Source: Roseomonas populi | Lineage (GTDB): Bacteria; Pseudomonadota; Alphaproteobacteria; Acetobacterales; Acetobacteraceae | Length of the DNA stretch: 64,000 nt | Assembly (NCBI RefSeq): GCF_024594815.1 | Contig: NZ_JANJOU010000008.1 | Span: 186,001-250,000, forward strand | Direction: 5' to 3' | Shown: positions 1 through 8,843 of the stretch, one piece after another | How positions within the stretch are numbered: the first letter of the stretch is position 1 | Layout: each line of letters opens with the position of its first letter | Translations under genes and position numbers: made by a program | Notes under the pieces: generated by a model | The model's database searches: none | What the model was told of the DNA's origin: nothing | The model's input: the letters and a program-made list of their open reading frames with translations, nothing else

Positions 1-585
1 GCTGCTGCGCGAGGAGAGGAGGACGGGCTCCATCTCGTACATGCCGGAGATCAGGAGGGCCGAGCGGAGCAGGCGTGGGATGTCCGCTCCCTCTGCCCCA
101 GCCAGCAGGCAGCCTGCGATGTGAGCGCCGGAGCTGTGCCCGGCGAGCACGACCCGGGTCGGGTCGATCCCGTGCTTCGGTGCTTCCTTGACAGTGTGGG
201 CGAACGCGGACGCGACGTGCCGTGCCATGCCAGGCAGCGTCACATCTCCGATCTTGGGGAAGTCCGGGATCGCCACGGCCACGTCCTGCTCGACCAGACG
301 GGAGGCGATGAAGCTGTAGAGGTCGCGCGTGCCGGCGCGCCACGCGCCGCCATGCACGAAGAAGAGCAGCGGCGCACCGGGCCCGGCGGGGAAGAGGTCG
401 ATTTCCTGCAACGCGCCCTCGCCGTAGCGCAGCACGACAGGAGCGGTCACGCCGCGCTGCCTCTCGCTCTCGGCCGCGTAGCGCTTCATGGTTCCCGCCA
501 TATCGGGGGCCCAGACAGTTTGGTCGTAGGCACGGTCAAGCTCATCCTGCGTGTAGTGCAGGAAGATGAGAGCCTTCGCCTCCAT
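1..585 (-). CDS. alpha/beta hydrolase fold protein, C-terminus outside window
   Basis: The reverse strand is open for 195 codons from ATG at 585 to the window edge, so the C-terminus is missing. An oxyanion-type HGGAWR motif lies near residue 77 and the nucleophile elbow GHSSGAH near residue 150. This pattern belongs to the esterase/kynurenine formamidase-like (BD-FAE, HSL-type) branch of the alpha/beta hydrolases, which cleave esters or N-formyl amides. The catalytic Asp and His would lie beyond the edge. No signal peptide is seen, so it is probably cytoplasmic. A GGAGAA ribosome site five bases upstream supports the start. The substrate cannot be deduced, and the nearest gene, a sigma-54 regulator, gives no clue. 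Confidence 0.85.
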   Translation of the reverse strand, partial: MEAKALIFLHYTQDELDRAYDQTVWAPDMAGTMKRYAAESERQRGVTAPVVLRYGEGALQEIDLFPAGPGAPLLFFVHGGAWRAGTRDLYSFIASRLVEQDVAVAIPDFPKIGDVTLPGMARHVASAFAHTVKEAPKHGIDPTRVVLAGHSSGAHIAGCLLAGAEGADIPRLLRSALLISGMYEMEPVLLSSRSS

Positions 586-1057
586 GTGGTTCTCCGCGGG
601 GCTTGATCGTTTTGGGATCACGCCATGGCCGAGCCGGCCGCGCAAGCCAATGGCGGATCAGTCTGGACGAGGACGCCGTGTCACGTCTCCTCCTGAGCTG
701 AGTTGCCGCCCGACCGGCACAGACGCCGCCTCCTGCGGGGTGGGGAGGCCTGCCGCCCGTCCGATGAGGCTCCCTGCTCGACGGTGATCCGCGCGGCCTG
801 CACCAGTTCCCGAAGCCGATCCCGCTCGGCCTGAAGGCGGCGTAGCGCCCGGCTGTCGATCCGACCGGCTACGCGCCATTCACCAGGAAGATACACTGGC
901 CCGCGCTACCCAGGCCAGCGTCGCCGCGATGAAGGAAGCCGGGCTCTCCATCGATCCGCCTGCCCCAGCCGTGCAGGATTGGTTCATTCTGGCCGTATCA
1001 GATGGCCACCTGCTCGCAAGCCTGTCTCAGCCGCGACTGCAGGAGGTCGGTGCACAT
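586..1057. other. intergenic region without a convincing gene
   Basis: No open frame here has a start with a ribosome site and family-like composition. A plus-strand stretch around 890-1010 reads like the end of a protein (ATQASVAAMKEAGLSIDPP) and could be a decayed solute-binding protein C-terminus. I cannot support that assignment. Confidence 0.4.
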
Positions 1058-2485
1058 TCAGCCAAAGCCGCGCTCGTCCTCAGGCGCCCGCCCCCCACCA
1101 GCCGATTCCGAGCCGTGCTTGGCCAAGCGATACCGAAGGGTGTCGCGGGTGATGCCGAGATCTCGCGCAGCGCGGGAGACGTTGCCCTCTGCCCGGCGCA
1201 TTGCGCGCTGAATCAGGGCCAGCTCCGCGCTGGCCAGCGTCGCGTCTTCAGCCACATCAACATTGGAAGGAGCCGGCCCGGGCAAAGGTACTCGGACTGC
1301 CACGAGGGCGAAATCATCCGGCGAAACAACCCCTCCCTCGGAGGATAGGGCCGCTTGCTCCATGGCGTTCCGTAGCTCCCGCACGTTTCCAGGCCATGGG
1401 TGTCGCGCAACTGCGGCCCGCGCAGCCGCGTCCAGCCGCGGCACCGGCTTGCCGTAACGGCGCGCGCTGAGGGCCAGGAAATGCTCGGCGAGCATGGGAA
1501 TATCCTCGCCGCGCTCTCGTAGCGGCGGCACGGCGAAGGTCACCACACGCAGCCGATAGAGGAGGTCAGCGCGGAACCGGCCCTCCGCCACCAACTCTTC
1601 CAGAGGTCGATGCGTGGCGGTGATGAATCGTACATCCACCTCACGGTCACGCACGCTGCCAAGCCGCCGGACGGTGCGATCCTCCAGAAGACGAAGGAGC
1701 TTCACCTGCACGGCGGCATCGAGATCGCCGATCTCATCGAGGAACAGCGTCCCGCCATGGGCTGCCTCAACCAGCCCAATGCGACGTTCCCGTGCATCGG
1801 TAAAGGCGCCGCGCTCATGCCCGAACAGCTCTCCTTCCAGCAGATGGGTCGGCAGGGCCGCGCAGTTCAGTTCAATAAACGGCCCGTTGCGGCGTGGGCC
1901 ATCGAAGTGAACGGCCCGGGCCACCAACTCCTTGCCGGAGCCTGTTTCACCGCGCACCAGCACTGCAGGAGGCTGCCCATCCGTCATTCGGCGCTCGGCC
2001 TCCAGAAGCCGCATGACCTGCGTTTTGAGGGCCTGTATCGGCGGAGACTCCCCGAGCAACTGCTCAAGACCGCTCTGCCGCGCATCCCGGCCCCGGTAGT
2101 AAGAAAGGCTTCCCTCCAGCCGCTCTTCTCCGGCTGCGCGGTCGATCAGCATCTTGACCTCGGCCAGAGCCACGGGCTTGCCGAGGTAATCCCAAGCACC
2201 GGCCTTCATCGCCTCGACCGCGACCTGCACGCTGCCATGCCCAGTCATGACGATGACCTTCGCCTGGGGATCTCGGGCCCGAACCTCGGCGAGCAAAGTC
2301 AGCCCGCTACCGTCCGGCAAGGCAAGATCCAGCAGCACCACATCGGGGCGGAATTCCTCGAGCTCGCGCAGCCCCTCCCGCAGCGTACTGGCCGATCGCA
2401 CCTCCAATCCCTGGCGCTGCAAATAGCGCTGCAGGTTGCGTGCCAAAATCAACTCATCCTCGACGAGCAGAACGGCTTGCGGCAT
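1058..2485 (-). CDS. sigma-54-dependent response regulator, NtrC/DctD type
   Basis: This 475-residue transcription activator has three domains. The receiver (1-120) has phosphoacceptor D53 and K103. The AAA+ sigma-54 interaction domain (about 145-390) has Walker A GETGSGKE at 179-186 and Walker B FLDEIGD near 248. A Fis-type helix-turn-helix sits at the C-terminus (VSRAARDLGITRDTLRYRL). When phosphorylated, such proteins bind upstream enhancers and hydrolyse ATP to open sigma-54 promoters. The sigma-54 contact loop reads GAFTDA (226-231) instead of the classical GAFTGA. It starts nine bases after the kinase gene, so the two are cotranscribed. Domain order and the kinase partner resemble C4-dicarboxylate regulator DctD, but no dct transporter is in the window, so the target is unknown. 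Confidence 0.95.
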   Translation of the reverse strand: MPQAVLLVEDELILARNLQRYLQRQGLEVRSASTLREGLRELEEFRPDVVLLDLALPDGSGLTLLAEVRARDPQAKVIVMTGHGSVQVAVEAMKAGAWDYLGKPVALAEVKMLIDRAAGEERLEGSLSYYRGRDARQSGLEQLLGESPPIQALKTQVMRLLEAERRMTDGQPPAVLVRGETGSGKELVARAVHFDGPRRNGPFIELNCAALPTHLLEGELFGHERGAFTDARERRIGLVEAAHGGTLFLDEIGDLDAAVQVKLLRLLEDRTVRRLGSVRDREVDVRFITATHRPLEELVAEGRFRADLLYRLRVVTFAVPPLRERGEDIPMLAEHFLALSARRYGKPVPRLDAAARAAVARHPWPGNVRELRNAMEQAALSSEGGVVSPDDFALVAVRVPLPGPAPSNVDVAEDATLASAELALIQRAMRRAEGNVSRAARDLGITRDTLRYRLAKHGSESAGGGRAPEDERGFG

Positions 2486-2494
2486 GGCGGCGCC

Positions 2495-3901
2495 TCAGGC
2501 TGCTGCCGGCAGCGTGATGGTGGCCCGGGTTCCCTGGCCGCCCGGTCCCTTCTTCAGCTCTAGCGTGCCGTCGTACAAGCCGACGATCCGCCGGGCGAGG
2601 ACGAGCCCGAGACCTGTGCCGCGCGGCTTAGTCGAAAAGAACAACGTGTTGCGCCCGCGCGCCAGCAGCTCTGGCAGACCCGCCCCAGTGTCACAGATCC
2701 GGATCTCGACCATTCGCCCTCCTTCGGCCGGCCGAACCTCGAGGCGCAGTTCTCCGCCATCCGGCATCGCCTCGATGCCGTTGGCCACCAAGCTGTCGAG
2801 CGCTTGGCCTAGCGGTCCGGAATTGCCCCGCGCGGGCGGCACGGCCTCCGTCCTGACGGTGAGCCTCACCCCCTGCCGCTCCGCCTTGACCGCGAAACGG
2901 CGCTCCGCTTCGGCTAGCAGGGCCGGGATGTCCACGGCAACAGGTGCGACGGCATCGCCGCGGGCCGTCAGCAGCAGCTCTCTTATCCAACCTTCCACGC
3001 GGTCAGCCTCGCGCTCGATGTCGGCGAGCGACCCTCGGACCAAGTCCCAGTCATCCTCCAACGCGGCAAGCTCGGCCGAGGACCGGATGGAGGCCAGCGG
3101 GTTGCGGATGCCGTGCGCCACGGCAGAGGCAACGGCGCCGACAGCGGCCAGCGTTTCCGCTTCCACCAGACGTTCCTGTTGGTAACGCAGCGTGCACTCG
3201 GCCCGGCAGATCAAGCCGGTCAACGCAGCATAGAGGAGGGCGGCGCCGGCGAGAGCGCTGAGCCAGACGAGCCGTGTTCCTTTGTCTATGGCGGCAAAGA
3301 GGGCGAGCGGTAGGCGGTAAATCTCGACAACGCCGACGACCCGCTTCGTGGTGTCATCCTGAACCGGCAGGTAGGCCTCCATGAACCGGGATCCGCCCGT
3401 CTCGGAATCCAACAGCTGGTGCTCCGTCTTTGGCCGGGTCTCCACTGTTCCGGACTCAACAATCATTTCGCCGCCCAAGGCCCGATCCAGTTCGTGATTA
3501 TCCGTGAAGCGTCGGCCAATAAGATCAGGGTTGCTCGACCACAAAACGATCCCGTCCGAAGAATAGATATTGGCGCGTACCACCCCTGGCAAACGGGCAA
3601 CGTGGGAGAAGATTGATTCGAGCGCGGGCCGGGAGCCCGCGGAGGCGGGGTTGTCGAAGTACGACCAAGTGCCCTCAGCGCGGACGATACTTTCGATGAA
3701 TTCCCCACTCACCGCCGCATCCCGTTCCAGCATGTGAATGGTCAGGAAACGACTCAATACCCAAGCGGTCCCACTGGCTGAAATAAGGACGCAGACAAGG
3801 CTCAAGGCTCCGAACCACCGTGCGATGCGGAATCTCGTGATGCCGCGGGAACGGAAATCGGAAGCGCGCCTGCGCCTTAGGATTGTCCCCCTCCAACTCA
3901 T
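2495..3901 (-). CDS. membrane sensor histidine kinase, DctB/NtrB-like
   Basis: The product is 468 residues from ATG 3901, chosen because GAGGTG lies just upstream; an in-frame start at 4015 would add 38 basic residues. An N-terminal membrane helix (about 30-52) and a second (about 210-231) enclose a periplasmic sensor domain of roughly 155 residues, probably PAS/Cache-like. A HisKA dimerisation domain follows with phosphoacceptor H263 in AHGIRNPLAS. The HATPase_c domain has an N-box (SLVANGIEAMPDGGE), a G1 box (DTGAGLPE) and a G2 box (GTGLGLVLAR). It should autophosphorylate on an external signal and pass phosphate to the adjacent sigma-54 regulator. The ligand is unknown; small organic acids are the commonest ligands of this kinase type. 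Confidence 0.93.
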   Translation of the reverse strand: MSWRGTILRRRRASDFRSRGITRFRIARWFGALSLVCVLISASGTAWVLSRFLTIHMLERDAAVSGEFIESIVRAEGTWSYFDNPASAGSRPALESIFSHVARLPGVVRANIYSSDGIVLWSSNPDLIGRRFTDNHELDRALGGEMIVESGTVETRPKTEHQLLDSETGGSRFMEAYLPVQDDTTKRVVGVVEIYRLPLALFAAIDKGTRLVWLSALAGAALLYAALTGLICRAECTLRYQQERLVEAETLAAVGAVASAVAHGIRNPLASIRSSAELAALEDDWDLVRGSLADIEREADRVEGWIRELLLTARGDAVAPVAVDIPALLAEAERRFAVKAERQGVRLTVRTEAVPPARGNSGPLGQALDSLVANGIEAMPDGGELRLEVRPAEGGRMVEIRICDTGAGLPELLARGRNTLFFSTKPRGTGLGLVLARRIVGLYDGTLELKKGPGGQGTRATITLPAAA

Positions 3902-4290
3902 GATGGAATGCACCTCATTTGGCAGATTCAGGGTAGCATCCCGCTGTTTCGTGGAATGGCGCAAGTCAGTGTTCATTCGAAAGGAATGGCGAGGGTAAAC
4001 CGTACGAACGCCCATAGGCGCTGCTCTCCCGCGTGAAGCCGTGAGATTTCTTGGCTTCGGCTCTCCGAGGATAGCAGCGGTGTGACGACAGCACTGGATC
4101 TATTTTGAGGCAGGATATCCGGCCTGAAAACTTTTCAGCCAACGTACCGAACACGGGTGGCAAATTCATCTGCCTAGCTTCTTAGAGCCGGAGCTGCCCT
4201 CGGAAGAGGGAAGCGGGTTCGATGCCCTAGTCCCTGATCTGCCCAACTGAGCGTTCGACGGGGAGGCTGGCTGAAGTGTGCTGGACGCCC
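3902..4290. other. intergenic region upstream of the two-component operon
   Basis: No gene is seen. It carries the 15-base palindrome described separately and should contain the kinase promoter. An isolated tRNA T-arm-like string at 4215-4227 does not extend to a tRNA. Confidence 0.5.
4124..4138. promoter_or_regulatory. perfect palindrome, possible operator
   Basis: CTGAAAACTTTTCAG has seven-base arms around a single central base. It is AT-rich against a GC-rich background and lies about 220 bases upstream of the kinase start. That position would suit an enhancer site for the cognate sigma-54 regulator, or a weak hairpin. No function is shown. Confidence 0.3.
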
Positions 4291-4680
4291 TCAATTCCCA
4301 TATTCCTCAGATAGAGGTCCTTGGCTGCCCGGTTCCGGCACCTCGTCGTCATCTGAAGGCTGCCGAGCCTTCTCCATGTCCGTCCGCGCCTCGGCGTTCT
4401 CGGCCAGCTTCAGCATCTCATCCAAGTCTAAGCTGCCGGTCAGCAGGGTGCGGATCTGCTGGCCGAGAGGTGTGAGGCGCCAGGCAGAGCCGCCACTTCC
4501 ATCAATCGCTTCGCAGGCGTGGAGTTCGCGAAGCGAATTCAATGTGTCTCGGCGTGGCTTCGGTCTGCCCGGAGCGTGCAGGTCGCGCGACTGACCGCCA
4601 TATGGGAGCCATTCGATCGCCCTTCTCTCTGCCTTCGTCAGCCATTTGGCCGCTATCGCGGCCTCTCTCTTCGGGTTCAT
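4291..4680 (-). CDS. small hypothetical protein, possibly winged-helix-like
   Basis: I do not recognise a family. From ATG 4680 the product is 129 residues. The N-terminal half (KAERRAIEWLPYGG, then a basic stretch, then LNSLRELHACEAIDG and SAWRLTPLGQQIR) has the helix-helix-strand rhythm of small winged-helix proteins. The last 40 residues are acidic and probably disordered. No strong ribosome site marks the start. ATG 4728 is an alternative and the frame stays open to 4863, but that longer N-terminus looks non-coding in composition. It stands alone between the two-component operon and eroded DNA, so context says nothing about its role. Confidence 0.5.
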   Translation of the reverse strand: MNPKREAAIAAKWLTKAERRAIEWLPYGGQSRDLHAPGRPKPRRDTLNSLRELHACEAIDGSGGSAWRLTPLGQQIRTLLTGSLDLDEMLKLAENAEARTDMEKARQPSDDDEVPEPGSQGPLSEEYGN

Positions 4681-5696
4681 ACAGAATTCCGATAAGGGCG
4701 GCGCGACGAGCAACTCTGCCCCGTCCATCAATGTCTCGCGCACGATGGAGCGTCGCCAAATGCGGGGATGGTGGAAGCCCAGGCCGTGGCAGGGGTTGTT
4801 CTGAACAACTCGTTGCTTGCAGCGTGGGAAGAGAAGCGGATCGTGCCGATGGTTCGGCAGCATTCGCCGCGTTTCGGCTCTTGCGATTTTTTAACTTACC
4901 GCAATCGCAAGCTTACCTTTGGATGAGCCTGACGAGAGAAGCTCTGCGTCTGCCACTCCGAAATGTGAATGACCTGGCCGAGCATCACGGTATGAAGCGT
5001 CTTCCTGGTCATGACAGATCCCTTTACAAAGTCGTGCCGCACGCTTTTGCGACAGACCTTCTTCTGCATCGGTCATGCCAAGCCGGAGGCGGAACAAAAT
5101 AGTAGATGTAAGCATCTGAATTGTACTGGTTCTGCACGCGGAACATTGATGGCCGATTGAGATCGTGTTGTGGATTATCCCCCGCAACCCCCAGATTTTG
5201 GGTCTCATCACCCAACTGCCTCGATACTGGCGCGCGCATTTTCAATGGCCAAGACTGAACGAGCGCCGAACTGCCGCGTCCGGTATCCAGGCATCTTCCG
5301 GGTCAGATTGTCAGAGCCCTCGACGATATGGCTTGTTGCTGTGCCCGGGCGCACGCTCCTCCGGAATTTCTGTTCGCGTAATCGGGCCTTACTTCGAGCG
5401 GGACCATGAATCCCAGCAGCCGCTGCGCACGCGGGCCATTTTCGGCGGCGTGGATGCGATCACTCCGATCCTCAGCTTGCTGCTCGCCTTCGTGGCGATC
5501 GCCTACATCGCCTCCGTCGCGGCCTGCCGGGCGGAGCAGGGCCACCCATACCGGCACGGAAAAGCCGAGTACCTAGGTTCTTATCTGGCGCACACACCTC
5601 GCACGGCCTGTGACAAGCAGAAGCGCCCCGGCAGGGTGCGGCGCGTCCAGCAGGGCGCGGGAGAGCGTAGATGCCGAAAAGAAGTGCCCCAGGTAA
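4681..5696. other. 1 kb gene-poor, apparently eroded region
   Basis: Frames are short and conflicting and parts are AT-richer than the surroundings (4880-4920, 5085-5130). A 38-codon minus-strand frame, 4896-5012, has an AAGGGA ribosome-like site but no recognisable product. A plus-strand hydrophobic stretch near 5455-5525 (ITPILSLLLAFVAIAYIASV) resembles a membrane helix without a plausible start, so it may be a relic of a membrane-protein gene. I cannot name the source. Confidence 0.45.
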
Positions 5697-5724
5697 CCCG
5701 TTCCGGTGACTCCGCCGGAACGGG
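5697..5724 (-). terminator. hairpin downstream of the Bug gene pair
   Basis: Perfect ten-base arms CCCGTTCCGG and CCGGAACGGG enclose an eight-base loop, beginning eight bases after the stop of the minus-strand Bug gene. There is only a short T-run, so it may terminate or merely stabilise the mRNA end. Confidence 0.65.
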
Positions 5725-5731
5725 GTCGGCT

Positions 5732-6703
5732 CTAGGAAAGTTTGATCCCCGCGGTGCGGATCAGCGCGCCCAGCCGCGCACTCTCGAGCTGATTGAAGCG
5801 CGCGAACTCGGATGGAGTGCTGCCCACGCCCTCCGCGTCCAGCGAGCGCAGCCGGGCGCGCACTTCCTCCGTGGCCAGCGCGGCGACGATGGCCTGCTGC
5901 AGTCGCTCCACCCGATCCGGCGGCGTCGCCGAGGGCGCGTAGACTCCGCAGATGTCGCTCAGCGTGAAATCCTCTATCCCCGCCTCCGCGCCCGTGGGCA
6001 CCTCCGGCAGGCCAGGGATACGGGAGGGCGTAACGGCCACCACCGCCCGCGCGCCGGCCCCGAAGGCCGGTGACAAGCTGCCGACGGAGTTGAAGGAGGT
6101 CTCGATCACGCCCGCGGCCAAGTCCCGGGCCGCGTCGGCGCCGCCACGATAGGGCACGTGCTCCAGCCGAAGACCCGTGCGGATCTGGAACAGCTCGCCC
6201 GCCATGTGCTGCGCCGTGGCGTTGCCCGGCGTACCGTAGGTGATCGGCTCCTGCCGCCCCCTCGCCAGGGCCAGGAACTCCGCGATTGTTCGCGCCGGAA
6301 AGTCCTTCCGCACCGCCAGCACGGTCGGAAACAGCACCACCTGCGAGACCGGCGCGAAGGCTGTGGCATAGTCGAAGGACAGGCCATTGAAGAGATGGGG
6401 ATTGGACAGGTGCGAAAGGGTGGAGAGCAGCACCGTGTGCCCGTCCGGTGCCGAAGCCGCGACGACGCCCGCGGCGTTCGTTCCGCTCGCACCGCTGCGG
6501 TTCTCCACCACGACAGTCTGCCCTAGCGCGGCACCCATGCCCGGCGCGACCAGCCGGGCGATGGTGTCCGCCGCGCCGCCCGGCGCGAAGCCAACCATCA
6601 TGCGAATCGGGCGACTGGGCCAGGACTGTGCTAATGCCGGCGCTGCCAGAAGGGATGCTCCACCGGCCAGCAGGGCTCGGCGGGTGGAGTGGAGAGACGG
6701 CAT
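5732..6703 (-). CDS. Bug/TctC family tripartite tricarboxylate solute-binding protein
   Basis: This 323-residue periplasmic receptor is of the Bordetella uptake gene type. Residues 1-25 form a signal peptide with a twin-arginine-like start (STRRALLAGG) and end at APALA-QS. Family hallmarks follow: WPSRPIRMMVGFAPGG, the VVENRSGASG turn, HVPYRGG, and a late LPEVPT segment. These proteins capture carboxylates for TctAB permeases or act as sensors. It begins five bases after the stop of the next Bug gene, so they form a pair. The pair lies under the GntR-type palindrome at 7824-7839, which links it to cluster 1. No TctA or TctB membrane gene is in the window. The ligand is unknown, probably the acid degraded by the cluster. 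Confidence 0.93.
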   Translation of the reverse strand: MPSLHSTRRALLAGGASLLAAPALAQSWPSRPIRMMVGFAPGGAADTIARLVAPGMGAALGQTVVVENRSGASGTNAAGVVAASAPDGHTVLLSTLSHLSNPHLFNGLSFDYATAFAPVSQVVLFPTVLAVRKDFPARTIAEFLALARGRQEPITYGTPGNATAQHMAGELFQIRTGLRLEHVPYRGGADAARDLAAGVIETSFNSVGSLSPAFGAGARAVVAVTPSRIPGLPEVPTGAEAGIEDFTLSDICGVYAPSATPPDRVERLQQAIVAALATEEVRARLRSLDAEGVGSTPSEFARFNQLESARLGALIRTAGIKLS

Positions 6704-6708
6704 CCCCG

Positions 6709-7677
6709 TCAGACCGTGATCTTCGCGTCGGCGATCAGCTTGCGCCAGGTCTCGTACTCGACGCGCAGCGCGGCCGTGGCCTCGGCGCCCGTCGTGCCGC
6801 GAACCTCGGCCCCGACGCGGTCGAGGCTCGGCCCCGTCTCGGGTTTCGCGATCACGGACATCACCGCCGCATGCATCTTCGCCGCCACCGCATCCGGCGT
6901 GGCGGCCGGGGCGAGGAGAGAAAGCCAGAGATCGACGACGAAGCCCTCCATTCCCGCCTCCTGCATCGTCGGCAGGTTCGGGAACACGGCACTGCGGCGC
7001 GCGCCGGTGGTGGCCAGGGCGCGCAGCTTGCCATCCGCGACCAGACCGCGAGCCCCCGCGATGCTGCTGAAGCAGAACTGCACCTGGCCCGTCATCATGT
7101 CGGCGTAGCCCGCCGCGATGCCGCGATAGGGCACGTGCGTCGCCTCGCAGCCCGTGCGCAGCGAGAACATCTCCCCGGCGAGGTGCGGCGTGGTTCCCAC
7201 GCCGGCGGAAGCGTAGCTGAAGCGCGCGCGGCTGGTCTTCACGAGGGTGACGAACTCGCCGATGTCGCGCGCGGGAAGCTCCGGAGGTACGACGAGAACG
7301 AGCGGCGAGCTGGTGAGGATGGAGATCGGCCTGAAGTCGCGGAACACGTCGTAGGGCACCCTCGCCTGAAGCGAGGGGTTGATGACGAGGGCCGGATCGA
7401 TGACGAGCTGCGTGTACCCGTCCGGCGCGGACTTGGCGACGAAGTCCGCCCCCACCACGCCGCCCGCGCCGGGCCGGTTCTCCGCGACGACGGACTGCTT
7501 CAGCGGCTCGCTCAGCCCCTGCGCGAAGACGCGGCCGACATAATCCACCACGCCGCCCGGCGCGTAGGGCACAACGAGGCGCATGGGACGGTCCGGGAAA
7601 TCCTGCGCCCAGGCCTTGCGCGCGCCGGCGGCCGCAACGGCGCCGCCGAGCAGGGTGCGTCTGTTCAAGCTCAACAT
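6709..7677 (-). CDS. Bug/TctC family solute-binding protein
   Basis: From ATG 7677 the product is 322 residues. This start places the signal peptide at the N-terminus (LNRRTLLGGAVAAAGARKAWA, cleaved before QDFPDRP). The frame stays open to 7812, but that 45-residue extension is arginine-rich and would bury the export signal. Family motifs are RLVVPYAPGGVVDYVG, VVAENRPGAGG, HVPYRGIAAGY and FPNLPTMQEAG. It is the first gene of the two-gene unit behind the operator at 7824-7839 and probably binds a substrate or intermediate of the hydroxylase pathway. Two adjacent non-identical Bug proteins may cover two ligands, or one may serve as sensor. Confidence 0.92.
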   Translation of the reverse strand: MLSLNRRTLLGGAVAAAGARKAWAQDFPDRPMRLVVPYAPGGVVDYVGRVFAQGLSEPLKQSVVAENRPGAGGVVGADFVAKSAPDGYTQLVIDPALVINPSLQARVPYDVFRDFRPISILTSSPLVLVVPPELPARDIGEFVTLVKTSRARFSYASAGVGTTPHLAGEMFSLRTGCEATHVPYRGIAAGYADMMTGQVQFCFSSIAGARGLVADGKLRALATTGARRSAVFPNLPTMQEAGMEGFVVDLWLSLLAPAATPDAVAAKMHAAVMSVIAKPETGPSLDRVGAEVRGTTGAEATAALRVEYETWRKLIADAKITV

Positions 7678-7823
7678 CGGTAGGTCATCCGCCCCGGAGG
7701 TGTCGCCAACCGTGCCACTGCGTTCCCGCGAGTACCTTGCGTCGGCTCTTCCGGCCGTCCGCCTTCCGTCCCCTCGCGGGGGCGGCCCGTGTATGTCCGG
7801 CGATCGGAGCATCCAGCGGAACG

Positions 7824-7839
7824 TAATGTCAAGACATTA
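7824..7839. promoter_or_regulatory. GntR-type palindromic operator, Bug pair
   Basis: TAATGTC-AA-GACATTA is a perfect 16-base palindrome in the gap between the decarboxylase gene and the Bug pair. Its arms match the sites at 17608-17623 and 18602-18617. The GTC-N2-GAC core fits the half-sites of HutC-subfamily GntR regulators. A clear -35 box is not visible here. Confidence 0.75.
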
Positions 7840-7856
7840 AGACAGCGCCGCCGCGG

Positions 7857-8843
7857 TCAGACCTTCGCCGGATCCGTGACGGAGGCAGGGAAGAGCTCTT
7901 CCACTGCCAGGCGGCGCGATGTCAGGCCCTGCTCCGCCGCGTAGTGCACCATGCGCTCCAGCACATGGGCGTTCGCCTGCAGGCCGTAGGGCCAGAAATC
8001 GTGCCCCATCAGCGCCCGCGTCCGCTCCAGCTCGTCCACCGCCCAGGGCAGCGTGGTGTAGAGGTGGCCGATCTTCGCGTTGTCGATCAGGCAGAGGCGC
8101 TTCGCCTCCTCGAAGGCGTTGAAGACGTTCACCGGGAGCCAGGGGAAGCGCTCCACCAGGGAGCGGCGGATACCGACGAGGTGCATGATCGGGAAGATCC
8201 GCGTCCGCCGGAAATACTCCTCCTCCGCCGCGCGGTAATCGGGGAAGAGGCGCGCCACCTCCTTCACCCGGCCGAAGCAGGAGGGCGCGCGGGCGGAGAG
8301 CAGGGCGTCGATCGCGCCGGAGGCGAGCTGGCCGGACAGCGTCTCGCCTTCGGGAATGGGGCGCAGCTCCACGTCCCCGGGCAGGTTCAGAGCAACGACG
8401 TTGGCACGCCCGGCTTCCTCCAGCCCGCCATTGCGCCAGCTGATGTCGGAGGGCCTCACGCCATACCCATCCGCCAGGATACCGCGCATCCAGAGCGCGA
8501 CGGTCATCTGGTACTCCGGCACGCCCACGACCTTGCCGCGCAGGTCCTCCGGCCGCGTGATCCCGCGATCCGTCCGGATGTAGACCGAGGAATGGCGGAA
8601 CAGGCGCGAGGGGAATACGGGGATGCCCACATAGGGGCACCGTCTCTCCGCCAGCTGCACCATGTAGCTGGACATGGAGAGCTCCGTGACGTCGAACTCC
8701 TGGTGTCGGAAGTTCCGGTGGAACGCCTCCTCCGGCGACATGGCCACGGGATAGAGGTCGGCCCCCGCCACCGTCGCGCGACCGTCGAAGAGAGCGCGGG
8801 TGCGGTCGTAGGCGACGCAGGAGAGGGAGAGCGGAACCTTCAC
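7857..8843 (-). CDS. 4,5-dihydroxyphthalate decarboxylase-like protein
   Basis: This 328-residue protein starts at GTG 8843, overlapping the amidase stop as GTGA. The long upstream open frame is a shadow over the amidase gene. It shows the pattern of the phthalate decarboxylase (Pht5) family: YDRTRALFDG near the start, then FDVTELSMSSYMVQ, PVFPSRLFRHSSVYIR, and LRGKVVGVPEYQMT. The fold is that of periplasmic binding proteins, but there is no signal peptide, which fits a cytoplasmic enzyme. Family members remove a carboxylate from dihydroxylated aromatic acids. As last gene of the hydroxylase operon it could decarboxylate a hydroxylated ring acid. The family also holds uncharacterised members, so the reaction is inferred. 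Confidence 0.85.
   Translation of the reverse strand: MKVPLSLSCVAYDRTRALFDGRATVAGADLYPVAMSPEEAFHRNFRHQEFDVTELSMSSYMVQLAERRCPYVGIPVFPSRLFRHSSVYIRTDRGITRPEDLRGKVVGVPEYQMTVALWMRGILADGYGVRPSDISWRNGGLEEAGRANVVALNLPGDVELRPIPEGETLSGQLASGAIDALLSARAPSCFGRVKEVARLFPDYRAAEEEYFRRTRIFPIMHLVGIRRSLVERFPWLPVNVFNAFEEAKRLCLIDNAKIGHLYTTLPWAVDELERTRALMGHDFWPYGLQANAHVLERMVHYAAEQGLTSRRLAVEELFPASVTDPAKV

Noticed and set aside
929-1348. Plus-strand 139-codon frame
   Set aside because: Its second half is the complement of the sigma-54 regulator gene, and it lacks a ribosome site and family pattern.
4215-4227. tRNA T-arm-like string GGGTTCGATGCCC
   Set aside because: No acceptor, D or anticodon arms can be folded around it and the stem is only three pairs.
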